Below are positions 46,844-64,000 of a stretch of DNA of 64,000 nucleotides, in pieces. The stretch is taken from the NCBI RefSeq assembly GCF_040958095.1, contig NC_091214.1, forward strand, positions 7,644,545-7,708,544. Reading direction: 5' to 3'. Source of the stretch: Procambarus clarkii (Eukaryota > Arthropoda > Malacostraca > Decapoda > Cambaridae). Each line of letters begins with the position of its first letter. Position 1 is the first letter of the stretch. The position numbers and the translations under genes are program-made. The notes beneath the pieces are model-generated. The model did not search any database, had not been told where the DNA came from, and worked only from the letters and a program-made list of their open reading frames with translations.

Positions 46844-47115
46844 GGAGCCGGTCGGCCGAGCGGACAGCACACTGGACTTGTGATCCTGTGGTCCCGGGTT
46901 CAATCCCGGGCGCCGGAGAGAAACAATGGGCAAAGAAAGAAACAAGTTTCTTTCACCCTATGCCCCTGTTACCTAGCAGTAAAATAGGTACTTGGGTGTT
47001 AGTCAGCTGTCACGGGCTGCTTCCTAGGGGTGAAGGTCTGGTCGAGGACCGGGCCGCGGGGACACTAAAAAAAACCGAAATCATCTCAAGATAACCTCAA
47101 GAACCTCAAGATACA
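46844..47115 (+). mobile_element. tRNA-derived SINE
   Basis: The head folds as a tRNA: GGAGCCGGTCGGCCGAGCGG (A box TCGGCCGAGCGG), an anticodon loop CTTGTGA (TGT in the anticodon position), GGTCCCGGGTTCAATCCCGGG (T arm, B box), and the closing GCGCCGG. Then comes a body with ACAATGGGCAAAG, TTTCACCCTATGCCCCTGTTACC, AGTCAGCTGTCACGGGCTGC and a repeated CTCAAGATA tail. A 68-codon ORF across it is not a gene. Confidence 0.85.
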
Positions 47116-47789
47116 CCTAAAGCTTACAAATTAAAATATTGTGAAGCTGTCATCCAGTGGGCTGTAAATGGCATTGTTTCTATAACTCAAAATATATTGT
47201 TTTTATATAACATGATGTAAAGATTGCTATCCTTAGTACACAGTATGGTAATTGTTTTCATTATTCACTTTGTGGAGATTGTCCTTACAATACTGTGTGT
47301 GGAGATTGTAACTATCTTATCTCATATTTGGGGGGGGGGGAGGTGTTGCAACAGACAATATTCTTGTGCAGGTTAATACCGGAGGTCAGCAAGAGTATGG
47401 ACGTCCACGTTGGTTTCCTTTGCACCTTATTCATGAGTCCCTACACCATCATAATCGTCTAGCTTTCAAGATCACCGTTAATTCTTTCCGCGATGCAGTC
47501 TGCTGTATGAAACTGTTCACCAATGCCTCGGTCATATTATCGCTTGACAGTGGCAAATATCAATAATAACGTGCGTTCTGTGGTATATTGTAATCATTTC
47601 ATTTGATTTGCTCGCGTAACCCATCACTGTCAGTAACATAATGGATGCAACATCATTATAAAATGTGCATATGTTTGCCTTTTTAAAGATGCATTGGATA
47701 AATGCCCATCAGATGATAGAGCTTCTGGGCAACACAAGAAGCCAGTCAACATTATCTTCTATCCGAGTCTTCAGTTTAGTTTGTGACGC
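47116..47789. other. spacer between SINE and minisatellite, no gene recognised
   Basis: Unique-looking sequence with a 9-12 base G run near 47330. One 66-codon ORF (47366-47566) shows no recognisable content. Confidence 0.4.
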
Positions 47790-50700
47790 CCTCTGAGAGT
47801 AGGAGGTCGTCCATTACACGCACTCTGTGAGCAGCAGGCCGTCCACCACACGCACTCTGGGAGCAGCAGGCCGTCCACCACACGCACTCTGTGAGCAGCA
47901 GGCCGTCCACCACACGCACTCTGGGAGCAGCAGGCCGTCCACCACACGCACTCTGGGAGCAGCAGGCCGTCCACCACACAAACGAACTCTGGGAGCAGCA
48001 GGCCGTCCACCACACAAACGAACTCTGGGAGCAGCAGGCCGTCCACCACACAAACTCTGGGAGCAGCAGGCCGTCCACCACATAAACTCTGGGAGCAGCA
48101 GGCCGTCCACCACACAAACTCTGGGAGCAGCAGGCCGTCCACAACACGCACTCTGGGAGCAGCAGGCCGTCCACCACACAAACTCTGAGAGCAGCAGGCC
48201 GTCCACCACACAAACTCTGAGAGCAGCAGGCCGTCCACCACACGCACTCTGGGAGCAGCAGGCCGTCCACCACACAAACGAACTCTGGGAGCAGCTGGCC
48301 GTCCACCACACAAACGAACTCTGGGAGCAGCAGGCCGTCCACCACACAAACGAACTCTGGGAGCAGCAGGCCGTCCACCACACAAACAAACTCTGGGAGC
48401 AGCAGGCCGTCCACCACACAAACGAACTCTGGGAGCAGCAGGCCGTCCACCACACAAACGAACTCTGGGAGCAGCAGGCCGTCCACCACACGCACTCTGA
48501 GAGCAGCAGGCCGTCCACCACACGCACTCTGGGAGCAGCAGGCCGTCCACCACACGCACTCTGAGAGCAGCAGGCCGTCCACCACACGCACTCTGGGAGC
48601 AGCAGGCCGTCCACCACACAAACGAACTCTGGGAGCAGCTGGCCGTCCACCACACAAACGAACTCTGAGAGCAGCAGGCCGTCCACCACACAAACGAACT
48701 CTGGGAGCAGCAGGCCGTCCACCACACGCACTCTGAGACCAGCAGGCCGTCCACCACACGCACTCTGGGAGCAGCAGGCCGTCCACCACACAAACGAACT
48801 CTGGGAGCAGCTGGCCGTCCTCCACACAAACTCTGGGAGCAGCTGGCCGTCCACCACACAAACGAACTGTGGGAGCAGCAGACCGTCCACCACACAAACG
48901 AACTCTGGGAGCAGCAGGCCGTCCACCACACGCACTCTGAGAGTAGCAGGCCGTCCACCACACGCACTCTGGGAGCAGCAGGCCGTCCACCACACAAACG
49001 AACTCTGGGAGCAGCTGGCCGTCCTCCACACAAACTCTGGGAGCAGCTGGCCGTCCATTACACAAACTCTGGGAGCAGCTGGCCGTCCATTACACGCACT
49101 CTGAGAGCAGCAGGCCGTCCACCACACGCACTCTGGGAGCAGCAGCCCGTCCACCACACAAACGAACTCTGGGAGCAGCTGGCCGTCCATTACACGAACT
49201 CTGGAAGCAGCAGGCCGTCCACCACACAAACTCTGGGAGCAGCAGGCCGTCCACCACACAAACTCTGGAAGCAGCAGGCCGTCCACCACACAAACTCTGG
49301 AAGCAGCAGGCCGTCCATTACACGAACTCTGGGAGCAGCAGGCCGTCCATTACACGAACTCTGGAAGCAGCAGGCCGTCCACCACACAAACTCTGGGAGC
49401 AGCTGGCCGTCCATTACTCGAACTCTGGAAGCAGCAGGCCGTTCACCACACAAACTCTGGGAGCAGCAGGCCGTCCACCACACAAACTCTGGGAGCAGCT
49501 GGCCGTCCATTACACGAACTCTGGAAGCAGCAGGCCGTCCACCACACAAACTCTGGGAGCAGCAGGCCGTCCACCACACAAACTCTGAGAGCAGCAGGCC
49601 GTCCATTACTCGAACACTGGAAGCAGCAGGCCGTCCACCACACAAACTCTGGGAGCAGCAGGCCGTCCACCACACAAACTCTGGGAGCAGCAGGCCGTCC
49701 ACCACACAAACTCTGGAAGCAGCAGGCCGTCCATTACACGAACTCTGGGAGCAGCAGGCCGTCCATTACACGAACTGTGGAAGTAGCAGGCCGTCCACCA
49801 CACAAACTCTGGGAGCAGCAGGCCGTCCATTACTCGAACACTGGAAGCAGCAGGCCGTCCACCACACAAACTCTGGGAGCAGCAGGCCGTCCACCACACA
49901 AACTCTGGGAGCAGCTGGCCGTCCATTACACGAACTCTGGAAGCAGCAGGCCGTCCACCACACAAACTCTGGGAGCAGCAGGCCGTCCACCACACAAACT
50001 CTGGGAGCAGCAGGCCGTCCACCACACAAACTCTGGGAGCAGCAGGCCGTCCACCACACGCACTCTGGGAGCAGCAGGCCGTCCACCACACAAACGAACT
50101 CTGGGAGCAGCAGGCCGTCCACCACACAAACGAACTCTGGGAGCAGCAGGCCGTCCACCACACAAACTCTGGGAGCAGCAGGCCGTCCACCACATAAACT
50201 CTGGGAGCAGCAGGCCGTCCACCACACAAAGTCTGGGAGCAGCAGGCCGTCCACAACACGCACTCTGGGAGCAGCAGGCCGTCCACCACACAAACTCTGA
50301 GAGCAGCAGGCCGTCCACCACACAAACTCTGAGAGCAGCAGGCCGTCCACCACACGCACTCTGGGAGCAGCAGGCCGTCCACCACACAAACGAACTCTGG
50401 GAGCAGCTGGCCGTCCACCACACAAACGAACTCTGGGAGCAGCAGGCCGTCCACCACACAAACGAACTCTGGGACCAGCAGGCCGTCCACCACACAAACA
50501 AACTCTGGGAGCAGCAGGCCGTCCACCACACAAACGAACTCTGGGAGCAGCAGGCCGTCCACCACACAAACGAACTCTGGGAGCAGCAGGCCGTCCACCA
50601 CACGCACTCTGAGAGCAGCAGGCCGTCCACCACACGCACTCTGGGAGCAGCAGGCCGTCCACCACACGCACTATGAGAGCAGCAGGCCGTCCACCACACG

Positions 50701-53700
50701 CACTCTGGGAGCAGCAGGCCGTCCACCACACAAACGAACTCTGGGAGCAGCTGGCCGTCCACCACACAAACGAACTCTGAGAGCAGCAGGCCGTCCACCA
50801 CACAAACGAACTCTGGGAGCAGCAGGCCGTCCACCACACGCACTCTGAGACCAGCAGGCCGTCCACCACACGCACTCTGGGAGCAGCAGGCCGTCCACCA
50901 CACAAACGAACTCTGGGAGCAGCTGGCCGTCCTCCACACAAACTCTGGGAGCAGCTGGCCGTCCACCACACAAACGAACTGTGGGAGCAGCAGGCCGTCC
51001 ACCACACAAACGAACTCTGGGAGCAGCAGGCCGTCCACCACACGCACTCTGAGAGTAGCAGGCCGTCCACCACACGCACTCTGGGAGCAGCAGGCCGTCC
51101 ACCACACAAACGAACTCTGGGAGCAGCTGGCCGTCCTCCACACAAACTCTGGGAGCAGCTGGCCGTCCATTACACAAACTCTGGGAGCAGCTGGCCGTCC
51201 ATTACACGCACTCTGAGAGCAGCAGGCCGTCCACCACACGCACTCTGGGAGCAGCAGCCCGTCCACCACACAAACGAACTCTGGGAGCAGCTGGCCGTCC
51301 ATTACACGAACTCTGGAAGCAGCAGGCCGTCCACCACACAAACTCTGGGAGCAGCAGGCCGTCCACCACACAAACTCTGGAAGCAGCAGGCCGTCCACCA
51401 CACAAACTCTGGAAGCAGCAGGCCGTCCATTACACGAACTCTGGGAGCAGCAGGCCGTCCATTACACGAACTCTGGAAGCAGCAGGCCGTCCACCACACA
51501 AACTCTGGGAGCAGCTGGCCGTCCATTACTCGAACTCTGGAAGCAGCAGGCCGTCCACCACACAAACTCTGGGAGCAGCAGGCCGTCCACCACACAAACT
51601 CTGGGAGCAGCTGGCCGTCCATTACACGAACTCTGGAAGCAGCAGGCCGTCCACCACACAAACTCTGGGAGCAGCAGGCCGTCCACCACACAAACTCTGA
51701 GAGCAGCAGGCCGTCCATTACTCGAACACTGGAAGCAGCAGGCCGTCCACCACACAAACTCTGGGAGCAGCAGGCCGTCCACCACACAAACTCTGGGAGC
51801 AGCAGGCCGTCCACCACACAAACTCTGGAAGCAGCAGGCCGTCAATTACACGAACTCTGGGAGCAGCAGGCCGTCCATTACACGAACTCTGGAAGTAGCA
51901 GGCCGTCCACCACACAAAATCTGGGAGCAGCAGGCCGTCCATTACTCGAACACTGGAAGCAGCAGGCCGTCCACCACACAAACTCTGGGAGCAGCAGGCC
52001 GTCCACCACACAAACTCTGGGAGCAGCTGGCCGTCCATTACACGAACTCTGGAAGCAGCAGGCCGTCCACCACACAAACTCTGGGAGCAGCAGGCCGTCC
52101 ACCACACAAACTCTGGGAGCAGCAGGCCGTCCACCACACAAACTCTGGGAGCAGCAGGCCGTCCATTACACGAACTCTGGAAGCAGCAGGCCGTCCACCA
52201 CACAAACTCTGGGAGCAGCAGGCCGTCCACCACACAAACTCTGGGAGCAGCTGGCCGTCCACCACACAAACTCTGGGAGCAGCAGGCCGTCCACCACACA
52301 AACTCTGGGAGCAGCTGGCCGTCCATTACATGAACTCTGGGAGCAGCAGGCCGTCCACCACACAAACTCTGAGAGCAGCAGGCCGTCCACCACACAAACT
52401 CTGGGAGCAGCTGGCCGTCCATTACACGCACTCTGGGAGCAGCAGGCCGTCCACCACACAAACTCTGAGAGCAGCAGGCCGTCCACCACACAAACTCTGA
52501 GAGCAGCAGGCCGTCCACCACACGCACTCTGGGAGCAGCAGGCCGTCCACCACACAAACGAACTCTGGGAGCAGCAGGCCGTCCACCACACAAACGAACT
52601 CTGGGAGCAGCAGGCCGTCCACCACACAAACGAACTCTGGGAGCAGCAGGCCGTCCACCACACAAACGAACTCTGGGAGCAGCAGGCCGTCCACCACACA
52701 AACGAACTCTGGGAGCAGCAGGCCGTCCACCACACAAACGAACTCTGGGAGCAGCAGGCCGTCCACCACACCCACTCTGAGAGCAGCAGGCCGTCCACCA
52801 CACGCACTCTGGGAGCAGCAGGCCGTCCACCACACAAACGAACTCTGGGAGCAGCTGGCCGTCCACCACACAAACGAACTCTGGGAGCAGCAGGCCGTCC
52901 ACCACACAAACGAACTCTGGGAGCAGCAGTCCGTCCACCACACGCACTCTGAGAGCAGCAGGCCGTCCACCACTCGCACTCTGGGAGCAGCAGGCCGTCC
53001 ACCACACAAACGAACTCTGGGAGCAGCTGGCCGTCCTCCACACAAACTCTGGGAGCAGCTGGCCGTCCACCACACAAACGAACTGTGGGAGCAGCAGGCC
53101 GTCCACCACACAAACGAACTCTGGGAGCAGCAGGCCGTCCACCACACGCACTCTGAGAGCAGCAGGCCGTCCACCACACGCACTCTGGGAGCAGCAGGCC
53201 GTCCACCACACAAACGAACTCTGGGAGCAGCTGGCCGTCCTCCACACAAACTCTGGGAGCAGCTGGCCGTCCATTACACGAACTCTGGGAGCAGCTGGCC
53301 GTCCATTACACGCACTCTGAGAGCAGCAGGCCGTCCACCACACGCACTCTGGGAGCAGCAGCCCGTCCACCACACAAACGAACTCTGGGAGCAGCTGGCC
53401 GTCCATTACACGAACTCTGGAAGCAGCAGGCCGTCCACCACACAAACTCTGGGAGCAGCAGGCCGTCCACCACACAAACTCTGGAAGCAGCAGGCCGTCC
53501 ACCACACAAACTCTGGGAGCAGCAGGCCGTCCACCACACAAACTCTGGAAGCAGCAGGCCGTCCACCACACAAACTCTGGAAGCAGCAGGCCGTCCATTA
53601 CACGAACTCTGGGAGCAGCAGGCCGTCCATTACACGAACTCTGGAAGCAGCAGGCCGTCCACCACACAAACTCTGGGAGCAGCAGGCCGTCCATTACACG

Positions 53701-54117
53701 AACTCTGGAAGCAGCAGGCCGTCCATTACACGAACTCTGGATTCAGCAGGCCGTCCACCACACAAACTCTGGGAGCAGCAGGCCGTCCACCACACAAACT
53801 CTGGGAGCAGCTGGCCGTCCACCACACAAACTCTGGGAGCAGCAGGCCGTCCACCACACAAACTCTGGGAGCAGCTGGCCGTCCACCACACAAACTCTGG
53901 GAGCAGCTGGCCGTCCATTACACGAACTCTGGGAGCAGCAGGCCGTCCACCACACAAACTCTGGGAGCAGCTGGCCGTCCACCACACAAACTCTGGGAGC
54001 AGCTGGCCGTCCACCACACAAACTCTGGGAGCAGCAGGCCGTCCACCACACAAACTCTGGGAGCAGCTGGCCGTCCATTACACGAACTCTGGGAGCAGCA
54101 GGCCGTCCATTACACTA
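47790..54117 (+). repeat. GC-rich minisatellite, 32/36-bp units, about 190 units
   Basis: Basic unit CTCTGGGAGCAGCAGGCCGT + CCACCACACGCA (32 bp); about a third of the units have CACAAACGAA and are 36 bp. Common variants: GAGAGCAG, GGAAGCAG, AGCTGGCC, CCATTACACGAA. Higher-order structure: a block recurs with an offset of 2112 bp (for example the rare AGCAGCCCGT variant at 49141 and 51253) and again at 53357 (offset 2104). Stop codons are rare in the unit on both strands, so long ORFs arise without meaning. Confidence 0.95.
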
Positions 54118-54245
54118 CAACTTAGATTAACAAGTTGCTGGTAAAACTATGAGTCGATTATTCCAATACATTATTATATGAAGGTCTTCTGAAGAAAAAC
54201 TGTGCTACAGAATCAATAAAATATTGTATTACATATTCAAAATCT
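54118..54245 (+). promoter_or_regulatory. presumed 5' flank of the gustatory-receptor-like gene
   Basis: 128 bp between the minisatellite and the ATG, resembling in length and in scattered matches the 46267-46391 flank of the pseudogene. AATAAAATATTG near 54214 could be TATA-like, but no promoter is proven. Confidence 0.3.
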
Positions 54246-54971
54246 ATGTCGCCACAAGCACAAGCCAGCGCTGGGTCGTGGCCTTGGCATGTACTGGTGA
54301 TCGGTCTCCAGGTACTTGGAATATTTCCATACACAGTGTTCCAGAACCAGACTCGCTGCTCATACAAGTTCAGTCTTCAGCTCTTCCTCTGGGGAGTCTT
54401 CACGCAATCACTGATGTTTTCCACAACCTGCATGTTTAACAAGACATTTTATGTTAAGGTTAACTTTGCAGAAATAAAACGTATGATTTTTGTTACAGCC
54501 CTGACATCAATTAACGTGTCAGCAACTATATTCATGTTTTTTCTCTGGGGAAACAGCAAGAAACTTGTTGAAGTTTTGGAAGAAGTTTCAACAATGGTCA
54601 GCGAGAGTGAGCGACATGGGCGAAAGCCTTTGTTTATAGTTATCGTATTCTTTGCAATTGGAATACCAATGCTTACTTCAAGTATATATACTTTTCATTT
54701 GAATTCAGCATTTGAAGTGGTTCAAATAACAATTTTTTTGCTACTAACTACACTCCAGTGGACAGTACCATTACAACTTTACAAGGTGGTATTTAATCTT
54801 CTCTCAAAACACCTTCGCCTTACTACAGAAAATACTGTGAATATGTCAGTCAATGCGCTGTCTTCATCACCAAGAGATGTATTCTCACACTCAAGGAAAG
54901 TCTTCACTCCTGAAGAAAGCAAAACAACCATATTACGTGTCTTCAATGATATGGAATATAAGATTCATAAG
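54246..54971 (+). CDS. gustatory-receptor-like 7TM chemoreceptor, first exon
   Basis: 242 codons from ATG, open, ending at AAG|GTCAGT (exon end 54971, donor GT at 54972-54973), phase 0. The N-terminus has [21 protein letters not shown], the L-G-x-F-P pattern at the start of arthropod gustatory receptors. Hydrophobic helices follow near 40-60 ([13 protein letters not shown]), 75-100 ([21 protein letters not shown]), 130-155 ([15 protein letters not shown]) and 165-190 ([16 protein letters not shown]). After them comes a cytoplasmic stretch with [15 protein letters not shown]. The family forms ligand-gated cation channels in sensory neurons, with the N-terminus inside the cell. The later helices and TYhhhhhQ are not in this exon. 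Reading through the donor gives a stop after four codons, which supports an intron. The downstream intron is filled by (TA)n and a LINE. Confidence 0.6.
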
Positions 54972-54992
54972 GTCAGTCATAAATAAATGTAT

Positions 54993-59032
<4,040 letters not shown>

Positions 59033-59087
<55 letters not shown>
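59033..59087. repeat. (TA)n tract
   Basis: TA repeat on the 5' side of LINE copy 2. Its end, TATACAG, also reads as a splice acceptor for the next exon. Confidence 0.9.
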
Positions 59088-59089
<2 letters not shown>

Positions 59090-59173
59090 TAGCTATAGTC
59101 GTTCCAACGAGGAACTTTTAGAGGTAAAATGCAGTTTGAAGTTTGGTTCGTTTGAATGTAAAAAGCCTCTCAT
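59090..59173 (+). CDS. candidate penultimate exon of a gustatory-receptor-like gene
   Basis: The plus frame gives SNEELLEVKCSLKFGSFECKKPLIS. Receptors of this family have a segment of the form ...FGxFxxxxPLl just before the last exon (whose start here, at 109, reads LVSTVVTYLV). The fit is by eye and the segment is only about 28 codons. The acceptor would be the CAG at 59087-59089 next to the TA tract; a possible donor follows AGC at about 59173 (GTCATG, weak). It may belong to the gene at 54246; the exon that should lie between them is not seen. Confidence 0.35.
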
Positions 59174-59805
<632 letters not shown>

Positions 59806-61566
59806 TCAAAGCGGCAGCTAAAAGCCTTCGTGAGAACAAGGAGATAGTTGTCAGGAGAGGTGACAAGTCGCCAATATATGTCATTCTTAAAAAAGACGAA
59901 TATCTGGCGAAAATGAACATCATACTCTCTGACCAAACTAAGTTCCAAAGGGTAACGAAGGACACTACAGCCGAATTAAAAGCAAAGGTCAACAAACTGA
60001 TCGAAACTGTGAACGCCAAGAAATCCGGACTCCACCTGCCAAAGATCATTGGGGAATATAAACCTGGATATGCGTATGGAAATGTCAAGACACACAAGTC
60101 TGGAAACCCATTTGGCCAATCATTAGCCAGATACCCACACCCACTTACAGACTGGCGAAGCGACTCAACGGCCTGCTGACCCCTTATGTTCCCTGCGCCT
60201 TCAGCCTGAAGTCTCCAAAGGAATTTGTTGACTTACTGCGGGGCACAGGGGCCACAGGGATAAGAGCCTCGTTGGACGTAGAATTGCTGTTTACCAATGT
60301 ACCTGTGGACGAGACAATCGGGATGATAGCCGACAGAGTGTATCGTGATCCAGCCTGTACTCCTCTTGACATACCAGAAAATATTCTGAGGAAACTACTC
60401 CAAGCTTGTACTAAAGAGGCACCCTTCTTGAGCCCGGATGGGCACATGTATTAGCAAGTAGATGGGGTCGCCATGGGTTCTCCCCTAGGTGTCCTGTTTG
60501 CAAACTTCTACATGGGTACCATCGAGCAAAAAGTCTTAGTCGACATGAACTTGAAACCGGCCATATACTGCAGGTATGTTGACGACATTTTTACACAGGT
60601 ACCTGATGTCAGACATCTGCAGGAGCTGAAGGAGGCATTTGAGCAGAGTTCCGTGCTGCGTTTCACTTACGAGATGGAAAAGGATGGGAAGCTGCCCTTT
60701 CTAGATGTAACAGTCATGGAAAAGAGCGGAGGTTTCCACACTGCAGTCTACACTAAGGAAACGAACATAGGAATGTGCCTAAATGCCAACAGCGACTGCC
60801 CAGACAGGTACAAGAGGAGTGTTGTTAACGCATATGTCGACCGTGCTCTCAGCCACAGCTCAGAATGGAAGCAAGTCGACGAAGAACTCTGTAGGGTAAG
60901 GCAGGTCCTAGTCAACAACGGCTTCTCCAATGGTTTCGTCGAAGACATCATAAGAAGGAAAGTGCATGCCATGCAACCTCTGAAGAGACAAATAACACAA
61001 CACCTATACCCCCTATTAGACTATTTTACAGGAACTTCTTTTCCACAGCTCATAAAACGGAGGAAAGGGTCCTGAAAGATATTGTTAATAGAAACGTTAT
61101 CCCTACAGACAAAAATCAGAGGATACAACTGACGATTTACTATAAAACCAGAAAAACGGCCCGCCTACTCATGAGAAACTCTCCAGACACAAAACAGAAC
61201 GCTTTAAAAGAGACTAACGTCGTCTATGCCTTCAAATGCCCTCTTGGGGACTGTAAGCTCCAAAAAACACAGTATATAGGCAAGACAACAACATCTCTTT
61301 CTAGGCGTTTAACGATGCATAAGCAACAGGGCTCCATTAAGGAACATATAATCTCTTCCCACAACCAAACCATCGCCAGAGAAATCCTAGTAAACAACAC
61401 AGAAATCATCGATAGATACAGCGATAGCAGGCGGCTTGACGTTTGCGAGGCACTACACATCAAGAAGTCAACACCAGCAATCAACAGTCAATTAATGCAC
61501 AACTATATTCTACCCACCTCAAGACTCCGCTCCAATATAGAAGCATCAAGAAATATGGACCAATAG
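59806..61566 (+). pseudogene. PLE family 1, 5'-truncated and broken copy
   Basis: Begins at the AAKSLRENKEIVVRRG position of the PLE ORF (about residue 238) and keeps the order reverse transcriptase, YVDD, connector, GIY-YIG, stop. It has at least three breaks relative to the intact copy: a 1-bp loss near 60112, a TAG in place of AAG at 60453-60455, and a 1-bp loss near 60965. Confidence 0.9.
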
Positions 61567-62941
<1,375 letters not shown>

Positions 62942-64000
62942 CTTAATGGAGCCCTGTTGCTTATGCATCGTTAAACGCCTAGAAAGAGATGTTGTTGTCT
63001 TGCCTATATACTGGGTTTTTTGGAGCTTACAGTCCCCAAGTGGGCATTTGAAGGCATAGACGACGTTAGTCTCTTTTAAAGCGTTCTGTTTTGTGTCTGG
63101 AGAGTTTCTCATGAGTAGGCTGGCCGTTTTTCTGGTTTTATAGTAAATCGTCAGTTGTATCCTCTGATTTTTGTCTGTAGGGATAACGTTTCTATTAACA
63201 ATATCTTTCAGGACCCTTTCCTCCGTTTTATGAGCTGTGGAAAAGAAGTTCCTGTAAAATAGTCTAATAGGGGGTATAGGTGTTGTGTTAGTTGTCTCTT
63301 CAGAGGTTGCATGGCTTTTCACTTTCCTTCTTATGATGTCTTCGATGAAACCATTGGAGAAGCCGTTATTGACTAGGACCTGCCTTACCCTACAGAGTTC
63401 TTCGTCGACTTGCTTCCATTCTGAGCTGTGGCTGAGAGCACGGTCGACGTATGCGTTAACAACACTCCTCTTGTACCTGTCGGGGCAGTCGCTGTTGGCA
63501 TTTAGGCACATTCCTATGTTTGTTTCCTTAGTGTAGACTGCAGTGTGGAAACCTCCGCCCTTTTCCATGACTGTTACATCTAGAAAAGGCAGCTTCCCAT
63601 CCTTTTCCGTCTCGTAAGTGAAACGCAGCACGGAACTCTGCTCAAATGCCTCCTTCAGCTCCTGCAGATGTCTGACATCAGGTACCTGTGTAAAAATGTC
63701 GTCAACATACCTGCAGTATATGGCCGGTTTCAAGTTCATGTCGACTAAGACTTTTTGCTCGATGGTACCCATGTAGAAGTTTGCAAACAGGACACCTAGG
63801 GGAGAACCCATGGCGACCCCATCTACTTGCTTATACATGTGCCCATCCGGGCTCAAGAAGGGTGCCTCTTTAGTACAAGCTTGGAGTAGTTTCCTCAGAA
63901 TACTTTCTGGCATGTCAAGAGGAGTACAGGCTGGATCACGATACACTCTGTCGGCTATCATTCCGATTGTCTCGTCCACAGGTACGTTGGTAAACAGCGA
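62942..64000 (-). pseudogene. PLE family 1, ORF copy with 3' deletion, running off the window
   Basis: The open frame runs from beyond the window end to about 62942 with intact reverse transcriptase motifs (GVAMGSPLGVLFANF, YCRYVDDIF) and the first half of the GIY-YIG module (QYIGKTTTSLSRRLTMHKQQGSIKEH). There a deletion joins the frame to 3' UTR sequence, so the last ~65 residues of the nuclease are missing and about 29 unrelated codons follow to 62855. The start lies outside the window. Confidence 0.88.

Noticed and set aside
46844..46920. Functional tRNA gene
   Set aside because: It folds like a tRNA but has a mismatch in the anticodon stem and continues into a SINE body with an A/T-rich repeated tail, so it is a SINE head.
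46888..47094. 68-codon ORF MVPGSIPGAGEKQW...
   Set aside because: It is the SINE body read in frame.
47366..47566. 66-codon ORF MQVNTGGQQEYGRP...
   Set aside because: No motif, no splice or promoter context and no second copy; it is within the length expected by chance.
47771..54078. Long overlapping ORFs of up to 658 codons (CVVDGLLLPEFV / WWTACCSQS / GGRPAAPRV repeats, and plus-strand EQQAVHHTN repeats)
   Set aside because: The DNA unit of 32 or 36 bp lacks stops in nearly all frames, so several frames on both strands are open over the same DNA. With 32-bp units the protein frame rotates every unit. There is no single conserved protein, start or signal peptide.

Overview
This is eukaryotic repeat-rich DNA, most likely from a decapod crustacean and plausibly a crayfish. 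Four signs support this: arrays of the arthropod telomere motif TTAGG inside dispersed elements, a tRNA-headed SINE and a short dispersed repeat of a decapod type (recognised from memory, not by search), very long (TA)n tracts, and exons of arthropod gustatory-receptor (7-transmembrane) type. There are no bacterial operons, no CRISPR array and no complete host gene. The species is an inference.

Layout. 1-174 holds the last exon of a gustatory-receptor-like gene whose other exons lie outside the window. 648-1687 is a solo LTR with a 5-bp target duplication. 2400-19080 is a tandem LTR-internal-LTR-internal-LTR array of a Ty3/Gypsy-class element whose pol order is protease, integrase, reverse transcriptase, RNase H (Gmr1-like), inserted in one (TA)n tract. 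19081-29264 is a patchwork of (TA)n tracts, fold-back elements carrying TTAGG arrays, and Penelope-like elements (PLEs), including two full 821-codon PLE ORFs on the arms of a near-perfect 6.9-kb palindrome. 29285-37480 is a 266-bp satellite with a Pol III-type tRNA-like core: about 20.7 units in one orientation, then 10 units inverted. 37481-45300 has PLE fragments, a full-length but broken APE-type LINE, and part of a second PLE family. 45300-54971 holds degraded decapod-type SINEs, a gustatory-receptor pseudogene, a tRNA-SINE, a 6.3-kb minisatellite of 32/36-bp units with 2.1-kb higher-order copies, and a gustatory-receptor first exon. 54998-64000 has further (TA)n tracts, an intact 1082-codon LINE on the minus strand, a candidate penultimate receptor exon, and more PLE copies.

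How the parts relate. Nearly every mobile element here is bordered by (TA)n on one or both sides, so these tracts look like a shared landing or recombination site. The PLEs occur as tandem partial copies (pseudo-LTR arrangement). Just upstream of each PLE start is a conserved hammerhead-ribozyme-like fold with a non-canonical core. The satellite is related to a diverged dispersed copy at 19886-20180, so a tRNA-derived repeat seems to have become a satellite. The minisatellite sits about 125-130 bp upstream of both receptor paralogues, as a few decayed units at one and roughly 190 units at the other, which suggests it was duplicated with the gene and then expanded.

Limits: all homology calls come from motifs read by eye; no database search or folding program was run.
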